Positions 1-6,357 are shown, numbered from the stretch's first letter. The stretch is 6,836 nt of DNA from Deltaproteobacteria bacterium (GCA_030640695.1 DAOWIX010000043.1:1-6836), one strand, 5' to 3'. Numbers and translations: made by a program. The notes: generated by a model not told the origin, from the letters alone.

Positions 1-999
1 AGAGGCATCGCCCTGTGTACAATAATCGAGCGGCGGGGCTCAGTACCACGCGAAGTCGGGGCCCGGATGTTGGTTCGTAAAGATGGTTCAATCATCGGTA
101 CGGTTGGCGGCGGTATCGGTGAGTATGAAGTAATTCAAGCAGCCCGGGAAGCCATTGAAAAAGGCCAAAGCCGTTTGCTCGATTTTTCTCTTGCTGGAGA
201 ACAGGGACTCGACTCGGCCGCTATCTGCGGCGGCCACTTTACGGTTTTTATCGGTTACTGGTCGCAGACTGACGATTATAGCCTGGCCGTGGCGGTCGCC
301 GCGACCCTAAGGGGCAGCCAAGCGCACTCTTTAGTCGAGAGCCAGCCACAAAAAGAGTCCGAAAAAACAGAGCGTGAACTATTTGATCCGAACGGTCAAA
401 AAATCACTACTCACAATAATTCGGTTTCACTGCCCAAGGATCTGCAAAACGAGTTTAAAAATAGGCCAATAAACGTCTCCGTACAACGTTTAAGCATGGC
501 GAACCAGGAGTTTTTACTCTCTGAAATCAGCCTACCGCCAAGAATGATTATCTTCGGCGGCGGCCACCTGGCTCTGCCTTTGACCGAGATGGCAAACTGG
601 TGCCGTTTTGCGGTTACAGTTATCGACGACCGGCCGGAGTTCTCCTCTCCGCAAAGGTTTCCGACCGCCGACCAAGTCGTAACCGCCCCAATGGAGGCTG
701 TCTGCGACCACTACACCTCTGGCCCCAACACCTATCTGGTGCTCATCACCAGAGAACATAAGCATGACTATACCCTGCTCAAACAACTACTCGGCACTGA
801 ATATGCTTATCTTGGCATGATTGGCAGTAAGCGCCGCACCAGCCAGGTCAAACAAAGACTCATTGACGAGGGTTTCAACCGAGCTGAAATCAAGAAACTC
901 TACTCACCGATCGGCCTTAGCATCGGAGCCCAGACCCCGGCTGAAATCGCCATCAGCATTATGGCTGAAATCATTGAAACAAGGCACAAAGTAAAATAG
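1..999 (+). CDS. xdhC: XdhC/CoxI-family molybdenum cofactor insertion protein, 5'-truncated by window edge
   Basis: The frame is open from base 1 (RGIALCTIIERRGSVPREVGA), so the ATG at 67 is internal; it sits in the conserved family segment GS-PR-GA-MLV. The 332 visible residues lack perhaps 20-25 N-terminal ones. The N-terminal XdhC_CoxI domain shows GTVGGG (33-38) and ICGG (75-78). A variable, charged linker follows at about 110-170. The C-terminal Rossmann domain has IIFGGGH (183-189), IDDRPEF (208-214), MIGSKRR (273-279) and SPIGLSIGAQTPAEIA (302-317). Family members bind the molybdenum cofactor and help its sulfuration and insertion into XDH-type enzymes; they are not enzyme subunits. 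It lies 11 nt ahead of the Fe-S subunit gene, as expected for a dedicated chaperone. The family often has Cys after GGG (GGGC); here it is Ile39, while Cys76 is kept. Family assignment is secure, the exact client is inferred from position. Confidence 0.93.
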   Translation, partial: RGIALCTIIERRGSVPREVGARMLVRKDGSIIGTVGGGIGEYEVIQAAREAIEKGQSRLLDFSLAGEQGLDSAAICGGHFTVFIGYWSQTDDYSLAVAVAATLRGSQAHSLVESQPQKESEKTERELFDPNGQKITTHNNSVSLPKDLQNEFKNRPINVSVQRLSMANQEFLLSEISLPPRMIIFGGGHLALPLTEMANWCRFAVTVIDDRPEFSSPQRFPTADQVVTAPMEAVCDHYTSGPNTYLVLITREHKHDYTLLKQLLGTEYAYLGMIGSKRRTSQVKQRLIDEGFNRAEIKKLYSPIGLSIGAQTPAEIAISIMAEIIETRHKVK

Positions 1000-1010
1000 G
1001 AGCCCGGTAA

Positions 1011-1517
1011 ATGAAAAAAGAACTAATCACCCTTAATATCAACGGCGACGACCATGAGATCGCGGTTCACCCCTGGCGTACTCTGAATGAGGTTTTGCGG
1101 GATCAACTGCATTTAACCGGTACCAAACTGGGTTGTGGCACCGGCGACTGCGGCGCCTGCACGGTACTGCTTGACGATCAGAGCGTCTCCTCCTGCCTGA
1201 CTCTGGCGATCGAATCCGAAGGGCACAAGATCACGACCATCGAAGGACTGGCCCCGGAAGCTGTGGCCAACAGTAATCTTGAAAACTGCGAACTCAATCC
1301 GATTCAGGAATCATTCATCGCCAAAGGTGCCATCCAGTGCGGCTTCTGCACTCCCGGCATGATCATGTCGAGTAAATTCCTGCTCGAGCAGACACCCAAC
1401 CCGAATGAAGATGAGATTCGCGCTGGCCTCTCCGGCAACCTTTGCCGCTGTACCGGTTACAACAAAATTGTCGAAGCCATCGCCGATGCGGCCGAAAAGA
1501 TCTCGCCGACTAAATAA
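1011..1517 (+). CDS. Molybdenum hydroxylase [2Fe-2S] subunit (xanthine dehydrogenase family, small subunit)
   Basis: A 168-residue protein of normal length for the stand-alone iron-sulfur subunit of xanthine-oxidase-family enzymes. The N-terminal plant-ferredoxin domain binds one [2Fe-2S] cluster through Cys42, Cys47, Cys50 and Cys62 (GCGTGDCGACTVLLD). The C-terminal helical domain binds the second through Cys110, Cys113, Cys145 and Cys147 (QCGFCTPGM and GNLCRCTGY). Gln109 precedes Cys110 as in relatives, where it contacts the pterin. The protein would carry electrons from the Mo centre of the large subunit to FAD of the medium subunit, in the cytoplasm; no signal peptide is seen. The ATG has AGGAG at 998-1002, eight bases upstream and overlapping the xdhC stop codon, so translation of the two may be coupled. 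The FAD subunit gene follows after 12 nt. All eight cluster cysteines are present. Confidence 0.97.
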   Translation: MKKELITLNINGDDHEIAVHPWRTLNEVLRDQLHLTGTKLGCGTGDCGACTVLLDDQSVSSCLTLAIESEGHKITTIEGLAPEAVANSNLENCELNPIQESFIAKGAIQCGFCTPGMIMSSKFLLEQTPNPNEDEIRAGLSGNLCRCTGYNKIVEAIADAAEKISPTK

Positions 1518-1529
1518 AGGAGACTCACC

Positions 1530-2405
1530 TTGACCTTACCACAATTTACCTTCCTGGCCCCGACTAGTTTGACTGAGGCCTGCGCCCTCCTCGAAAAACA
1601 TAAGGGCAAAATCAAAATAAAAGCTGGCGGTACCGATATGATCGTCCGCCTTTCACATCGAGCCGTCAAGCCCGATTACCTGATGAGCTTAAAAAAGATC
1701 CCTAACCTCGACGGTATCAGCTACACCCCGGGTGAGGGCCTTACTATCGGCGCTCTGGCTCTCTTACGCGAAGTCGATCTCAGTCCCTTGGTTCTTGAAC
1801 AAGCTCAGATGCTGGCCCGCGCCGCCCACGCCACCGCCACCGTCCAGATTCGCAATATGGGTACGGTAATGGGCAATGTCTGCAACGCCTCTCCCTCAGC
1901 TGACAACATCCCCACCCTGGTCGCCATGAATGCCCGAATTGTCGCCTCTTGCGGCGTAAAAGAGCGGGAAATTCCGATCGACGAATTCTTTCTTGGGCCT
2001 GGCCGCAGCGCCCTGCAAGCCAATGAGATTGCGACCGCCATCAAGGTGCCGACACTTGCCCCCCAAAGCGGTGTCAGCTACCAGAAGATTTCTCCGCGCT
2101 CTAAAGTCGATATCGCAGCCGTTAATATTGGCGCCATGATTACCCTTAATGATGACGGTGAATGCCAGGTTGCCCGAATCTCTATGGGCGCCGTCGGGCC
2201 GACGCCACTGAGAGCTAGACAGGCCGAAACCTTTCTTCTCGGTAAGAAAATTACAGATGAAACCATGGCCGAAGCCGGCCGACTTGCGGCTGAAGATGCC
2301 GCACCGATCTCCGACGTTCGCGCCAGCCGTGAATACCGTAAACTGATGGTCGAAGTTCTAACCACACGGGCCCTGAAAGAAGCTGTTGGCTTCGCAAAGA
2401 ATTGA
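1530..2405 (+). CDS. Molybdenum hydroxylase FAD-binding subunit (medium subunit)
   Basis: A 291-residue protein typical of the CoxM/XdhB-like medium subunit. The start is TTG, chosen because AAGGAG at 1517-1522 lies seven bases upstream and the protein then begins in the family manner (LPQFTFLAPTSLTEA). FAD-binding motifs are KAGGTD (31-36) and the stretch at 106-125 starting QIRNMGT and running through GNVCNASPSAD. A C-terminal CO_deh_flav_C-type domain follows from about residue 180 (ISPRSKVDIAAVNIGA, then MGAVGPTPLRA). It would accept electrons from the Fe-S subunit and pass them to an external acceptor; the acceptor cannot be read from sequence. The extra loop carrying a [4Fe-4S] cluster in 4-hydroxybenzoyl-CoA reductase beta subunits is absent: there is no matching cysteine cluster and the length is too short. 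The stop is eight bases before the ATG of the Mo subunit. Confidence 0.95.
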   Translation: MTLPQFTFLAPTSLTEACALLEKHKGKIKIKAGGTDMIVRLSHRAVKPDYLMSLKKIPNLDGISYTPGEGLTIGALALLREVDLSPLVLEQAQMLARAAHATATVQIRNMGTVMGNVCNASPSADNIPTLVAMNARIVASCGVKEREIPIDEFFLGPGRSALQANEIATAIKVPTLAPQSGVSYQKISPRSKVDIAAVNIGAMITLNDDGECQVARISMGAVGPTPLRARQAETFLLGKKITDETMAEAGRLAAEDAAPISDVRASREYRKLMVEVLTTRALKEAVGFAKN

Positions 2406-2408
2406 GGA
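2404..2408 (+). promoter_or_regulatory. Ribosome binding site deciding the Mo-subunit start
   Basis: GAGGA overlaps the TGA stop of the FAD gene (2403-2405) and sits five bases before ATG 2414. It favours 2414 over the TTG at 2402 and suggests that translation of the two subunits is coupled. Confidence 0.75.
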
Positions 2409-2413
2409 AAAAT

Positions 2414-4702
2414 ATGAGCACAGATCAAAACTTCTCCGTTGTTGGTAAAAGCCTGCCGCGTTCCGATGGCCGAATCAAGGCCGTGGGCGCAGCCCAGTAC
2501 GCTGATGATATCTTCCTGCCCGGCATGCTTTACGGCAAACTCCTGCGCAGCCCGGTAGCCCATGCCCTGATCAAAAGTATCGACACAAGTGCAGCCGAAG
2601 CCCTGCCCGGGGTTAAATGTGTCATCACCGGCCAGGATATTCCGAAGGTCAAATACGGCAACTGGCGTTTAGTGCCGGAAAGCCAGGATGAATATGCTCT
2701 GGCCATCGATAAGGTGCGTTTTATCGGCGATGAAGTCGCCGCCGTCGCCGCCATCGACAAGGACAGCGCCGAAGAGGCGATCCGCCTGATCAAGGTTGAA
2801 TATGAAGAGCTGCCCGGTGCCTATTCAGTTGAGGATTCTTTAGCCGACAACGCCCCGGTAATCCACGACGAATACAAACAGGATATTCCCAACATCAGTC
2901 TCGACCGCAAGATCGAATATGGCGATCTCGATAAAGCTTTTGCCGAGGCCGATCTTATTTTAGACGATGTTTTTACGGTTCATGCCACCTCCCACGCCTA
3001 CATGGAGCCCTGCTCCTGTATCTCCGAGTATGACCACGACGGTCGCTTAACGATCTGGACTTCAACCCAGGCCCCCTACTTTGTCCAGTGCCTGCTGGCC
3101 TCGACCCTGGAGATGCGGGAAAATGATATCCGCGTCATCAAACCTTTTGTCGGCGGCGGTTTTGGCGGCAAGATGGAGATGCGACCCTGGGAGTTTTGCT
3201 CCGCCTTTATAGCCCGTAAACTCGGCCGCCCGGTAAAATTCACGCTGACCCGAGAAGAGGAACTCGCCACCGGTCGCCGGCGTCATCCAATGCGGATCCA
3301 TTCAAAAGTCGGCTTTTCTAAAGAGGGTATGCTTTTAGCCAAAGAGTTCAACGTCCATCTCGACGGTGGCGCTTATAACAGTATGGGGCCGACGGCTTGT
3401 TTTTTATGCGGCAATTTCGGCGCCATGCTCTATAACTACCCGAGCTACCGCTACTACGGGGCCCATGTCTACACCAACAAGCCGCCGGCCGGGGCGATGC
3501 GCGGCTTCGGTGCCCCCCAGGCGCTTTTTGTGGCTGAAACCCAGATGAATATGGCGGCGGAAAAACTGGGCCTCGACCCGATAGATATCCGCTATATGAA
3601 TGCCATGGAGACCGGTAATGAAATTCCCGGCGTGGCAACGATCTCAAGCTGCGGTTTCAAGGAGTCATTAATCAAGGTTGCCGAGATGACCAACTGGCGC
3701 GAAAAACGCAAGAATCTGAAGCCGGGCCAGGGCCTTGGCCTCGGCTGCTACAGTTTTATCTCGGGCGGCGTCTTTAACTGGTTTAACACCCGCTATAATT
3801 TTACGAGTGCCGAGGTTAGAGCTTTTGATGACGGCACCGTCCACCTGATGACCATGGCATCCGATATCGGCCAAGGTTGTGATACGGTCTTGCGCCAGAT
3901 TCTAGCTGAAGAGTTGGGCCTGAAAGTCTCCGACATTCGCCTGACCGCTGCCGATACCGCAGTCACCCCACAGGCCGATCTCGGCACCTGGGGCAGCCGC
4001 GTCACCCTGATGGCCGGCAACGCGGTTCGTAAAGCGGCCCAGGAGATCAAAGAAGAACTTTTCAAGATGGTCTCTTTAAAATTTGATCTCAACGTCATTC
4101 ACGATTTGCGTTGTGGGAACGGTAATATCTATCCCGCCAACCGCCCCGATCGCGCCGTCTCTTTTGGCGAAGCCGTGAGAATGGCACAACGGGCCAAACG
4201 CGGTGAACCGGTTATCGGCTACGGCTCCTACACGCCACGCAATAAAGGTCTGGTAACCCCGGCTTTCAGCTTTGGAGCCCAGGTTGCTGAATGTGAAGTC
4301 GATAAAGAGACCGGTGCCATTGAAGTCAAATTTATGACCACGGCCCACGACTGTGGCACGCCGATCAACCCGATGTCGGTCGAGGGACAACTTGAAGGCT
4401 CAGTCCATATGGGTTTAGGTTACGCTTTAAGTGAACAGTTCATCATGAAAGAGGGCAAAACCCTGACCACCACCTTCTTAGACTATAAAATTCCTTGTGC
4501 CGAAGATATGCCTCCGGGAATCTCGGTCCATGTTGACACCTACGAGCCCGACGGCCCCTTCGGTGCCAAAGAGGCCGGTGAAGGTCTGGTCTCACCAACC
4601 GCGCCAGCCATCGCCGACGCCGTCTACGCAGCCACCGGCTACCGCTGCATGGATCTGCCGTTAACTCCGCAGAAAGTGCTGACGGGAATGAAAAAGATTT
4701 AA
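2414..4702 (+). CDS. Molybdenum hydroxylase molybdopterin-binding catalytic subunit (xanthine dehydrogenase family, substrate unknown)
   Basis: A 762-residue large subunit. The start is ATG 2414 with GAGGA at 2404-2408, five bases upstream; the in-frame TTG at 2402 lies on the previous stop and has no SD. An N-terminal aldehyde-oxidase a/b hammerhead domain (about 18-135) precedes the Mo-binding domains. Expected cofactor and active-site elements are STQ (217-219, Gln near the Mo oxo group), VGGGFGGK (246-253), AMRGFGAPQ (361-369), DIGQG (484-488), GTWGSRVT (524-531) and GAKEAGEG (717-724), where Glu723 aligns with the catalytic base. Arg363 matches the purine-binding Arg of xanthine dehydrogenase, but Met254 stands where that enzyme has Glu. 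The CO dehydrogenase loop AYRCSFR is absent. Overall similarity also extends to 4-hydroxybenzoyl-CoA reductase alpha subunits. It hydroxylates a substrate at Mo using water; purine, N-heterocycle, aldehyde or aromatic thioester remain possible. Confidence 0.95.
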   Translation: MSTDQNFSVVGKSLPRSDGRIKAVGAAQYADDIFLPGMLYGKLLRSPVAHALIKSIDTSAAEALPGVKCVITGQDIPKVKYGNWRLVPESQDEYALAIDKVRFIGDEVAAVAAIDKDSAEEAIRLIKVEYEELPGAYSVEDSLADNAPVIHDEYKQDIPNISLDRKIEYGDLDKAFAEADLILDDVFTVHATSHAYMEPCSCISEYDHDGRLTIWTSTQAPYFVQCLLASTLEMRENDIRVIKPFVGGGFGGKMEMRPWEFCSAFIARKLGRPVKFTLTREEELATGRRRHPMRIHSKVGFSKEGMLLAKEFNVHLDGGAYNSMGPTACFLCGNFGAMLYNYPSYRYYGAHVYTNKPPAGAMRGFGAPQALFVAETQMNMAAEKLGLDPIDIRYMNAMETGNEIPGVATISSCGFKESLIKVAEMTNWREKRKNLKPGQGLGLGCYSFISGGVFNWFNTRYNFTSAEVRAFDDGTVHLMTMASDIGQGCDTVLRQILAEELGLKVSDIRLTAADTAVTPQADLGTWGSRVTLMAGNAVRKAAQEIKEELFKMVSLKFDLNVIHDLRCGNGNIYPANRPDRAVSFGEAVRMAQRAKRGEPVIGYGSYTPRNKGLVTPAFSFGAQVAECEVDKETGAIEVKFMTTAHDCGTPINPMSVEGQLEGSVHMGLGYALSEQFIMKEGKTLTTTFLDYKIPCAEDMPPGISVHVDTYEPDGPFGAKEAGEGLVSPTAPAIADAVYAATGYRCMDLPLTPQKVLTGMKKI

Positions 4703-4739
4703 GAAGAAATTCTAAATCCAGTAATCATAAAAAACAAAC

Positions 4740-4799
4740 GCCACGAAATACACGAAAAGACCCTAAAAAAACTTTTGTGTATTTCGTATTTTTCGTGGC
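4740..4799. repeat. Imperfect inverted repeat built from CACGAAA/TTTCGTG words, possible terminator
   Basis: The outer arms GCCACGAAA (4740-4748) and TTTCGTGGC (4791-4799) are perfect complements. Inside them, TACACGAAAAG (4749-4759) pairs with CTTTTGTGTA (4772-4781) with one bulge. The right arm carries about nine extra bases, a repeated (A)ATACGAAA unit. The transcript could fold into a long hairpin. On the minus strand the stem is followed by a T-rich run (GTTTGTTTTTTA, 4728-4739), as in an intrinsic terminator facing leftward. On the plus strand it is followed by A residues, so termination of the Mo operon is less convincing. Repeats of CACGAAA-type words recur between genes in many bacteria; copy number in this genome cannot be seen here. 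Confidence 0.7.
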
Positions 4800-4812
4800 T
4801 AAAAAAATTAGA

Positions 4813-4818
4813 TATAAT
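4813..4818 (+). promoter_or_regulatory. Possible -10 box of a promoter for the small cysteine ORF
   Basis: A perfect TATAAT lies in an AT-rich stretch 24 bases before ATG 4842. Transcription would begin near 4825 and leave a short leader holding the GGGA ribosome site. No good -35 is seen at the right distance (TTTTCG at 4790-4795 is poor), so this is tentative. Confidence 0.35.
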
Positions 4819-4841
4819 TTATTGTCGTGGGACAAGTATAT

Positions 4842-5069
4842 ATGATGGGAAAAAAAGTCGACAGAAAAGTCAGCCCTGAAAACCCACCGAACCTGAAGAT
4901 TATTCAGCCCGGTGAACAGCCGTCCTGCTTAAAGCCCGGTTTCGGTTTCTGCCGGGGCTGTTTCGGTTGGCAGAACATGATCGATGCCGCCTTAAACGGC
5001 GATCCGGTCTGGAAAACAGCCCTTATCCACTGTTCCGAAACCGACTTAGCAGTCACCCTTAAACAATAA
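4842..5069 (+). CDS. Hypothetical small four-cysteine protein
   Basis: A 75-residue ORF in the only gap between the Mo operon and the minus-strand membrane operon. ATG 4842 is preferred over GTG 4827 because GGGA at 4829-4832 is then nine bases upstream; the adjacent ATG 4845 is equally possible. The N-terminal 20 residues are basic and polar. The rest has Cys29, Cys37, Cys40 and Cys64 in PSCLKPGFGFCRGCFGWQN and IHCSE, an arrangement that could bind zinc or an Fe-S cluster. There is no signal peptide or membrane segment. The order PG, then C, then GxC-GC-like, then a late C loosely recalls the thiamine-diphosphate/cluster start of 2-oxoacid:ferredoxin oxidoreductase beta subunits, so a decayed fragment is one option; this is weak. 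It ends 11 bases before the stop of the convergent gene. Codon use resembles the neighbours. Function not recognised. Confidence 0.5.
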   Translation: MMGKKVDRKVSPENPPNLKIIQPGEQPSCLKPGFGFCRGCFGWQNMIDAALNGDPVWKTALIHCSETDLAVTLKQ

Positions 5070-5080
5070 CGCTCTCTCAA

Positions 5081-5551
5081 TCACGCGCTTTCCTGAACCT
5101 CACAACCAGATTTAAGAAAACGGGCCAAAGTTGCGGTCAGCACAACCGCCACAACCATCCGGATAACCTGCAACACCGTACCCTGAGCCCCAACGGCGAC
5201 AAAGAGCACAACATCTTCAAAGAGGGAGTGGTTTAGAGAGAGAAAGGTAATTATCAACACCATTTCCCGTTGCGACAACTTCCCCTCCTTACCATATTTG
5301 ATTATCATCCCGGCCCCGTAGGCAAGCCCCAGAGTCAAACCGACCAGCAGGGGCAAAGCGCCGGCTCCGGAGATACCAATTACTGAAACCGCCTTTTCCA
5401 GACGCCGCGATACCTTCTCAAGAACCTTAAGCTCCTCAAGAAACTGCATCGCCACCATTAAAGGGATAACAATCAGAGCAATCTGCAAAACCTGACGCCC
5501 GGCCCCAAGCAACCCTTCACCAGCAATCTGTAATAAACTACCAAAATCCAT
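5081..5551 (-). CDS. Gate-domain (nucleoside recognition, SpmB-like) membrane protein, second of a pair
   Basis: A 156-residue hydrophobic protein. ATG 5551 is chosen because it lies two bases after the stop of the preceding gate gene. A longer version from 5626 would add 25 residues read out of frame through that gene and lacks support. The nucleoside-recognition/gate domain is recognised from a hydrophobic helix at about 20-38, PLLVGLTLGLAYGAG (67-81), KLSQREM (91-97) and NHSLFEDVVLF (107-117), then a last helix at about 124-145. The pattern GLAYGAG plus NHSLFED is typical of the SpmB-like half. Proteins of this family sit in the inner membrane and resemble the core of nucleoside and ferrous-iron transporters; Bacillus SpmA/SpmB are needed for spore core dehydration, but homologues are common in non-spore-formers where the role is unknown. 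The very short spacing implies co-production with its partner. Substrate not known. Confidence 0.85.
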   Translation of the reverse strand: MDFGSLLQIAGEGLLGAGRQVLQIALIVIPLMVAMQFLEELKVLEKVSRRLEKAVSVIGISGAGALPLLVGLTLGLAYGAGMIIKYGKEGKLSQREMVLIITFLSLNHSLFEDVVLFVAVGAQGTVLQVIRMVVAVVLTATLARFLKSGCEVQESA

Positions 5552-5553
5552 AA

Positions 5554-5973
5554 TTAGACCCAGAAAAAATTGAGCCCTGCAGCCAAGAAAAAGCCGGCAA
5601 AAAGACGCAAAACGACAAAAGGCCAAGCCTTGACACCAGCCATCCGGCTAACTGCGGCTTCGATTGGCAAACTGTGTGATAACAGGAGAAAAAGAGCAAA
5701 CACCGTCATTTGCTTCTGATCTAGTTCCAGTGGCGTGACCGCACCAATGGCGGCGTAGAGATTTAAAACATTGCCGAGCACAACCCCCATCACAGCTTCA
5801 CCGGGAAGCCCTAAGAACTCCATCAAAGGGCGAAAGAGGCGACCAATCAGCCCTAAAACCGGAGTCTTGCCCAAAATAGTAATGACCAGGTAGACCGGCA
5901 CGATAATCAGCGCCAAGGTGCGAGTGGTCTGCAGGCCACTCTTTAAGCCCCGCCCCAAAATCCCGAAGAACAC
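5554..5973 (-). CDS. Gate-domain (nucleoside recognition, SpmA-like) membrane protein, first of a pair
   Basis: A 139-residue membrane protein starting at GTG 5973. The start is set by AAGGAG on the minus strand (5980-5985), six bases upstream; the ATG at 6024 would give 17 unsupported extra residues and lies inside the previous gene. The gate domain shows LGLPGE (54-59), GNVLNLYAAIGAV (67-79) and SHSLPIE (99-105), with hydrophobic helices at about 19-35, 60-79, 89-99 and 115-137. The motif pair LPGE and HSLPIE marks it as the complementary half to the NHSLFED protein encoded two bases downstream, so the two probably assemble as one two-subunit transporter-like complex in the cytoplasmic membrane. 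Its GTG shares one base with the TAG stop of the upstream small gene (TAGTG), which implies coupled translation. The family is clear; the transported compound is not. Confidence 0.85.
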   Translation of the reverse strand: MFFGILGRGLKSGLQTTRTLALIIVPVYLVITILGKTPVLGLIGRLFRPLMEFLGLPGEAVMGVVLGNVLNLYAAIGAVTPLELDQKQMTVFALFLLLSHSLPIEAAVSRMAGVKAWPFVVLRLFAGFFLAAGLNFFWV

Positions 5974-6224
5974 TAAAAACTCCTTTTTGTAATAGATGAT
6001 TTGAAGAGTCGGTCTGCAAGCCATTTTAAAAAAGCCGTCAGCACCGCCAGCAATAACAGATCAATAATATTTAAACAACCAGACGGTAGCCCGCCAAACA
6101 CAAAATAAAGCGTTACAGCCCCTGCAAGCAAGTAAATACATAACCGAATAGTTACCAAAAAACTTGTATCTCCCACGATAACATGATATCCGTCCGCTTC
6201 TCTTTTAATCGCTATATAAATCAA
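5973..6224 (-). CDS. Hypothetical small membrane protein, start uncertain
   Basis: Up to 83 residues, first gene of the minus-strand membrane operon. A polar N-terminus (about 1-20, strand-like: IYIAIKREADGYHVIVGD) is followed by hydrophobic stretches at about 22-44 and 50-66 and a basic tail ending KRSF, so two membrane helices with a positively charged C-terminus are likely. Its TAG stop overlaps the GTG of the first gate gene. The start is unsettled. TTG 6224 gives the longest frame but has no Shine-Dalgarno site and lies within the 8-bp duplication made by the adjacent mobile element; GTG 6176 is an alternative. No in-frame ATG exists. The insertion has replaced whatever lay upstream, so the promoter or the natural 5' end may have been altered. 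No family recognised; coding status rests on hydrophobicity and the overlap with the next gene. Confidence 0.5.
   Translation of the reverse strand: MIYIAIKREADGYHVIVGDTSFLVTIRLCIYLLAGAVTLYFVFGGLPSGCLNIIDLLLLAVLTAFLKWLADRLFKSSITKRSF
5980..5985 (-). promoter_or_regulatory. Strong ribosome binding site selecting the GTG start at 5973
   Basis: AAGGAG on the minus strand is followed by TTTTTA and then GTG. It lies inside the last codons of the upstream small membrane gene. It is the best Shine-Dalgarno match in this operon and overrules the upstream ATG at 6024. Confidence 0.85.
6146..6155 (+). repeat. Isolated extra copy of the element-end word GAATAGTTAC
   Basis: The ten bases match the inner-to-outer part of the mobile element's right end (6348-6357) exactly. 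They lie inside the small membrane gene, 74 bases left of the element, with no matching partner or duplication seen beside them. Chance or an old remnant are both possible. Confidence 0.35.
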
Positions 6225-6228
6225 AATT
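6221..6228. repeat. Target-site duplication, left copy
   Basis: TCAAAATT directly abuts the left terminal repeat and is identical to 6358-6365. It contains the putative TTG start of the small minus-strand membrane gene. Confidence 0.9.
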
Positions 6229-6357
6229 GTAACTATTCAGCTAACCCGCAAATCCAGGGTCCACAATCCCGATTTCCTTCGGATAATCAGGTTATGTCCC
6301 CAGAATTTGCTAAAAATATCAATATTTGACACTTTTTTACTTACGCTGAATAGTTAC
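6229..6357. mobile_element. 129-bp MITE with 13-bp terminal inverted repeats, IS66-type ends
   Basis: The ends are perfect inverted repeats: GTAACTATTCAGC at 6229-6241 and GCTGAATAGTTAC at 6345-6357. They are flanked by an exact 8-bp direct repeat, TCAAAATT (6221-6228 and 6358-6365). The 103-bp interior has no credible ORF, so movement would need a transposase supplied elsewhere. Termini beginning GTAA and 8-bp duplications are hallmarks of the IS66 family, so that origin is inferred. The interior holds a 14-bp palindrome (AAATATCAATATTT, 6314-6327) next to a TTGACA. The element sits between the minus-strand membrane operon and the plus-strand kinase fusion. The intact duplication and perfect termini suggest recent insertion. 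Confidence 0.9.
6326..6354 (+). promoter_or_regulatory. Possible outward promoter carried by the MITE
   Basis: A perfect -35 TTGACA (6326-6331) is followed after 17 bases by AATAGT (6349-6354), which matches four of six -10 positions and lies in the right terminal repeat. Initiation near 6361 would leave about a 30-base leader with the SD of the downstream kinase fusion. The -35 overlaps the end of a 14-bp palindrome that could serve as an operator. The -10 is imperfect, so activity is uncertain. Confidence 0.4.

Noticed and set aside
67..999. XdhC gene starting at ATG 67
   Set aside because: The frame is open to base 1 and the 22 upstream codons match the conserved start of the family domain, so the true start lies outside the window.
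1530..2405. 4-hydroxybenzoyl-CoA reductase beta subunit
   Set aside because: Although the Mo subunit resembles that enzyme in places, the FAD subunit lacks the cysteine-bearing [4Fe-4S] loop and the extra length.
2402..2413. TTG 2402 as start of the Mo subunit
   Set aside because: It overlaps the FAD gene stop and has no SD; ATG 2414 has GAGGA at proper spacing.
2078..2563. 161-codon minus-strand ORF across the FAD/Mo subunit junction
   Set aside because: Antisense to two well-identified genes, with no family-like sequence; a shadow frame. The other antisense frames at 532-786, 1457-2044, 2530-2793 and 3062-4390 were dropped for the same reason.
3479..3520. CO dehydrogenase large-subunit identity
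   Set aside because: The active-site loop AYRCSFR of CoxL is replaced by AMRGFG.
3366..3548. 60-codon plus-strand ORF inside the Mo subunit gene
   Set aside because: Lies out of frame within a conserved part of the large subunit; low-complexity composition, no SD.
5552..5626. N-terminal extension of the second gate protein to 5626
   Set aside because: It would overlap the coding end of the first gate gene and give a Cys/Phe-rich segment unlike the family; ATG 5551 lies just after that gene's stop.
5798..6019. 73-codon minus-strand ORF within the first gate gene
   Set aside because: A different frame of the same strand with no membrane pattern; shadow of the gate gene.
5974..6024. N-terminal extension of the first gate protein to ATG 6024
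   Set aside because: GTG 5973 has AAGGAG six bases upstream and the extension overlaps the small membrane gene.
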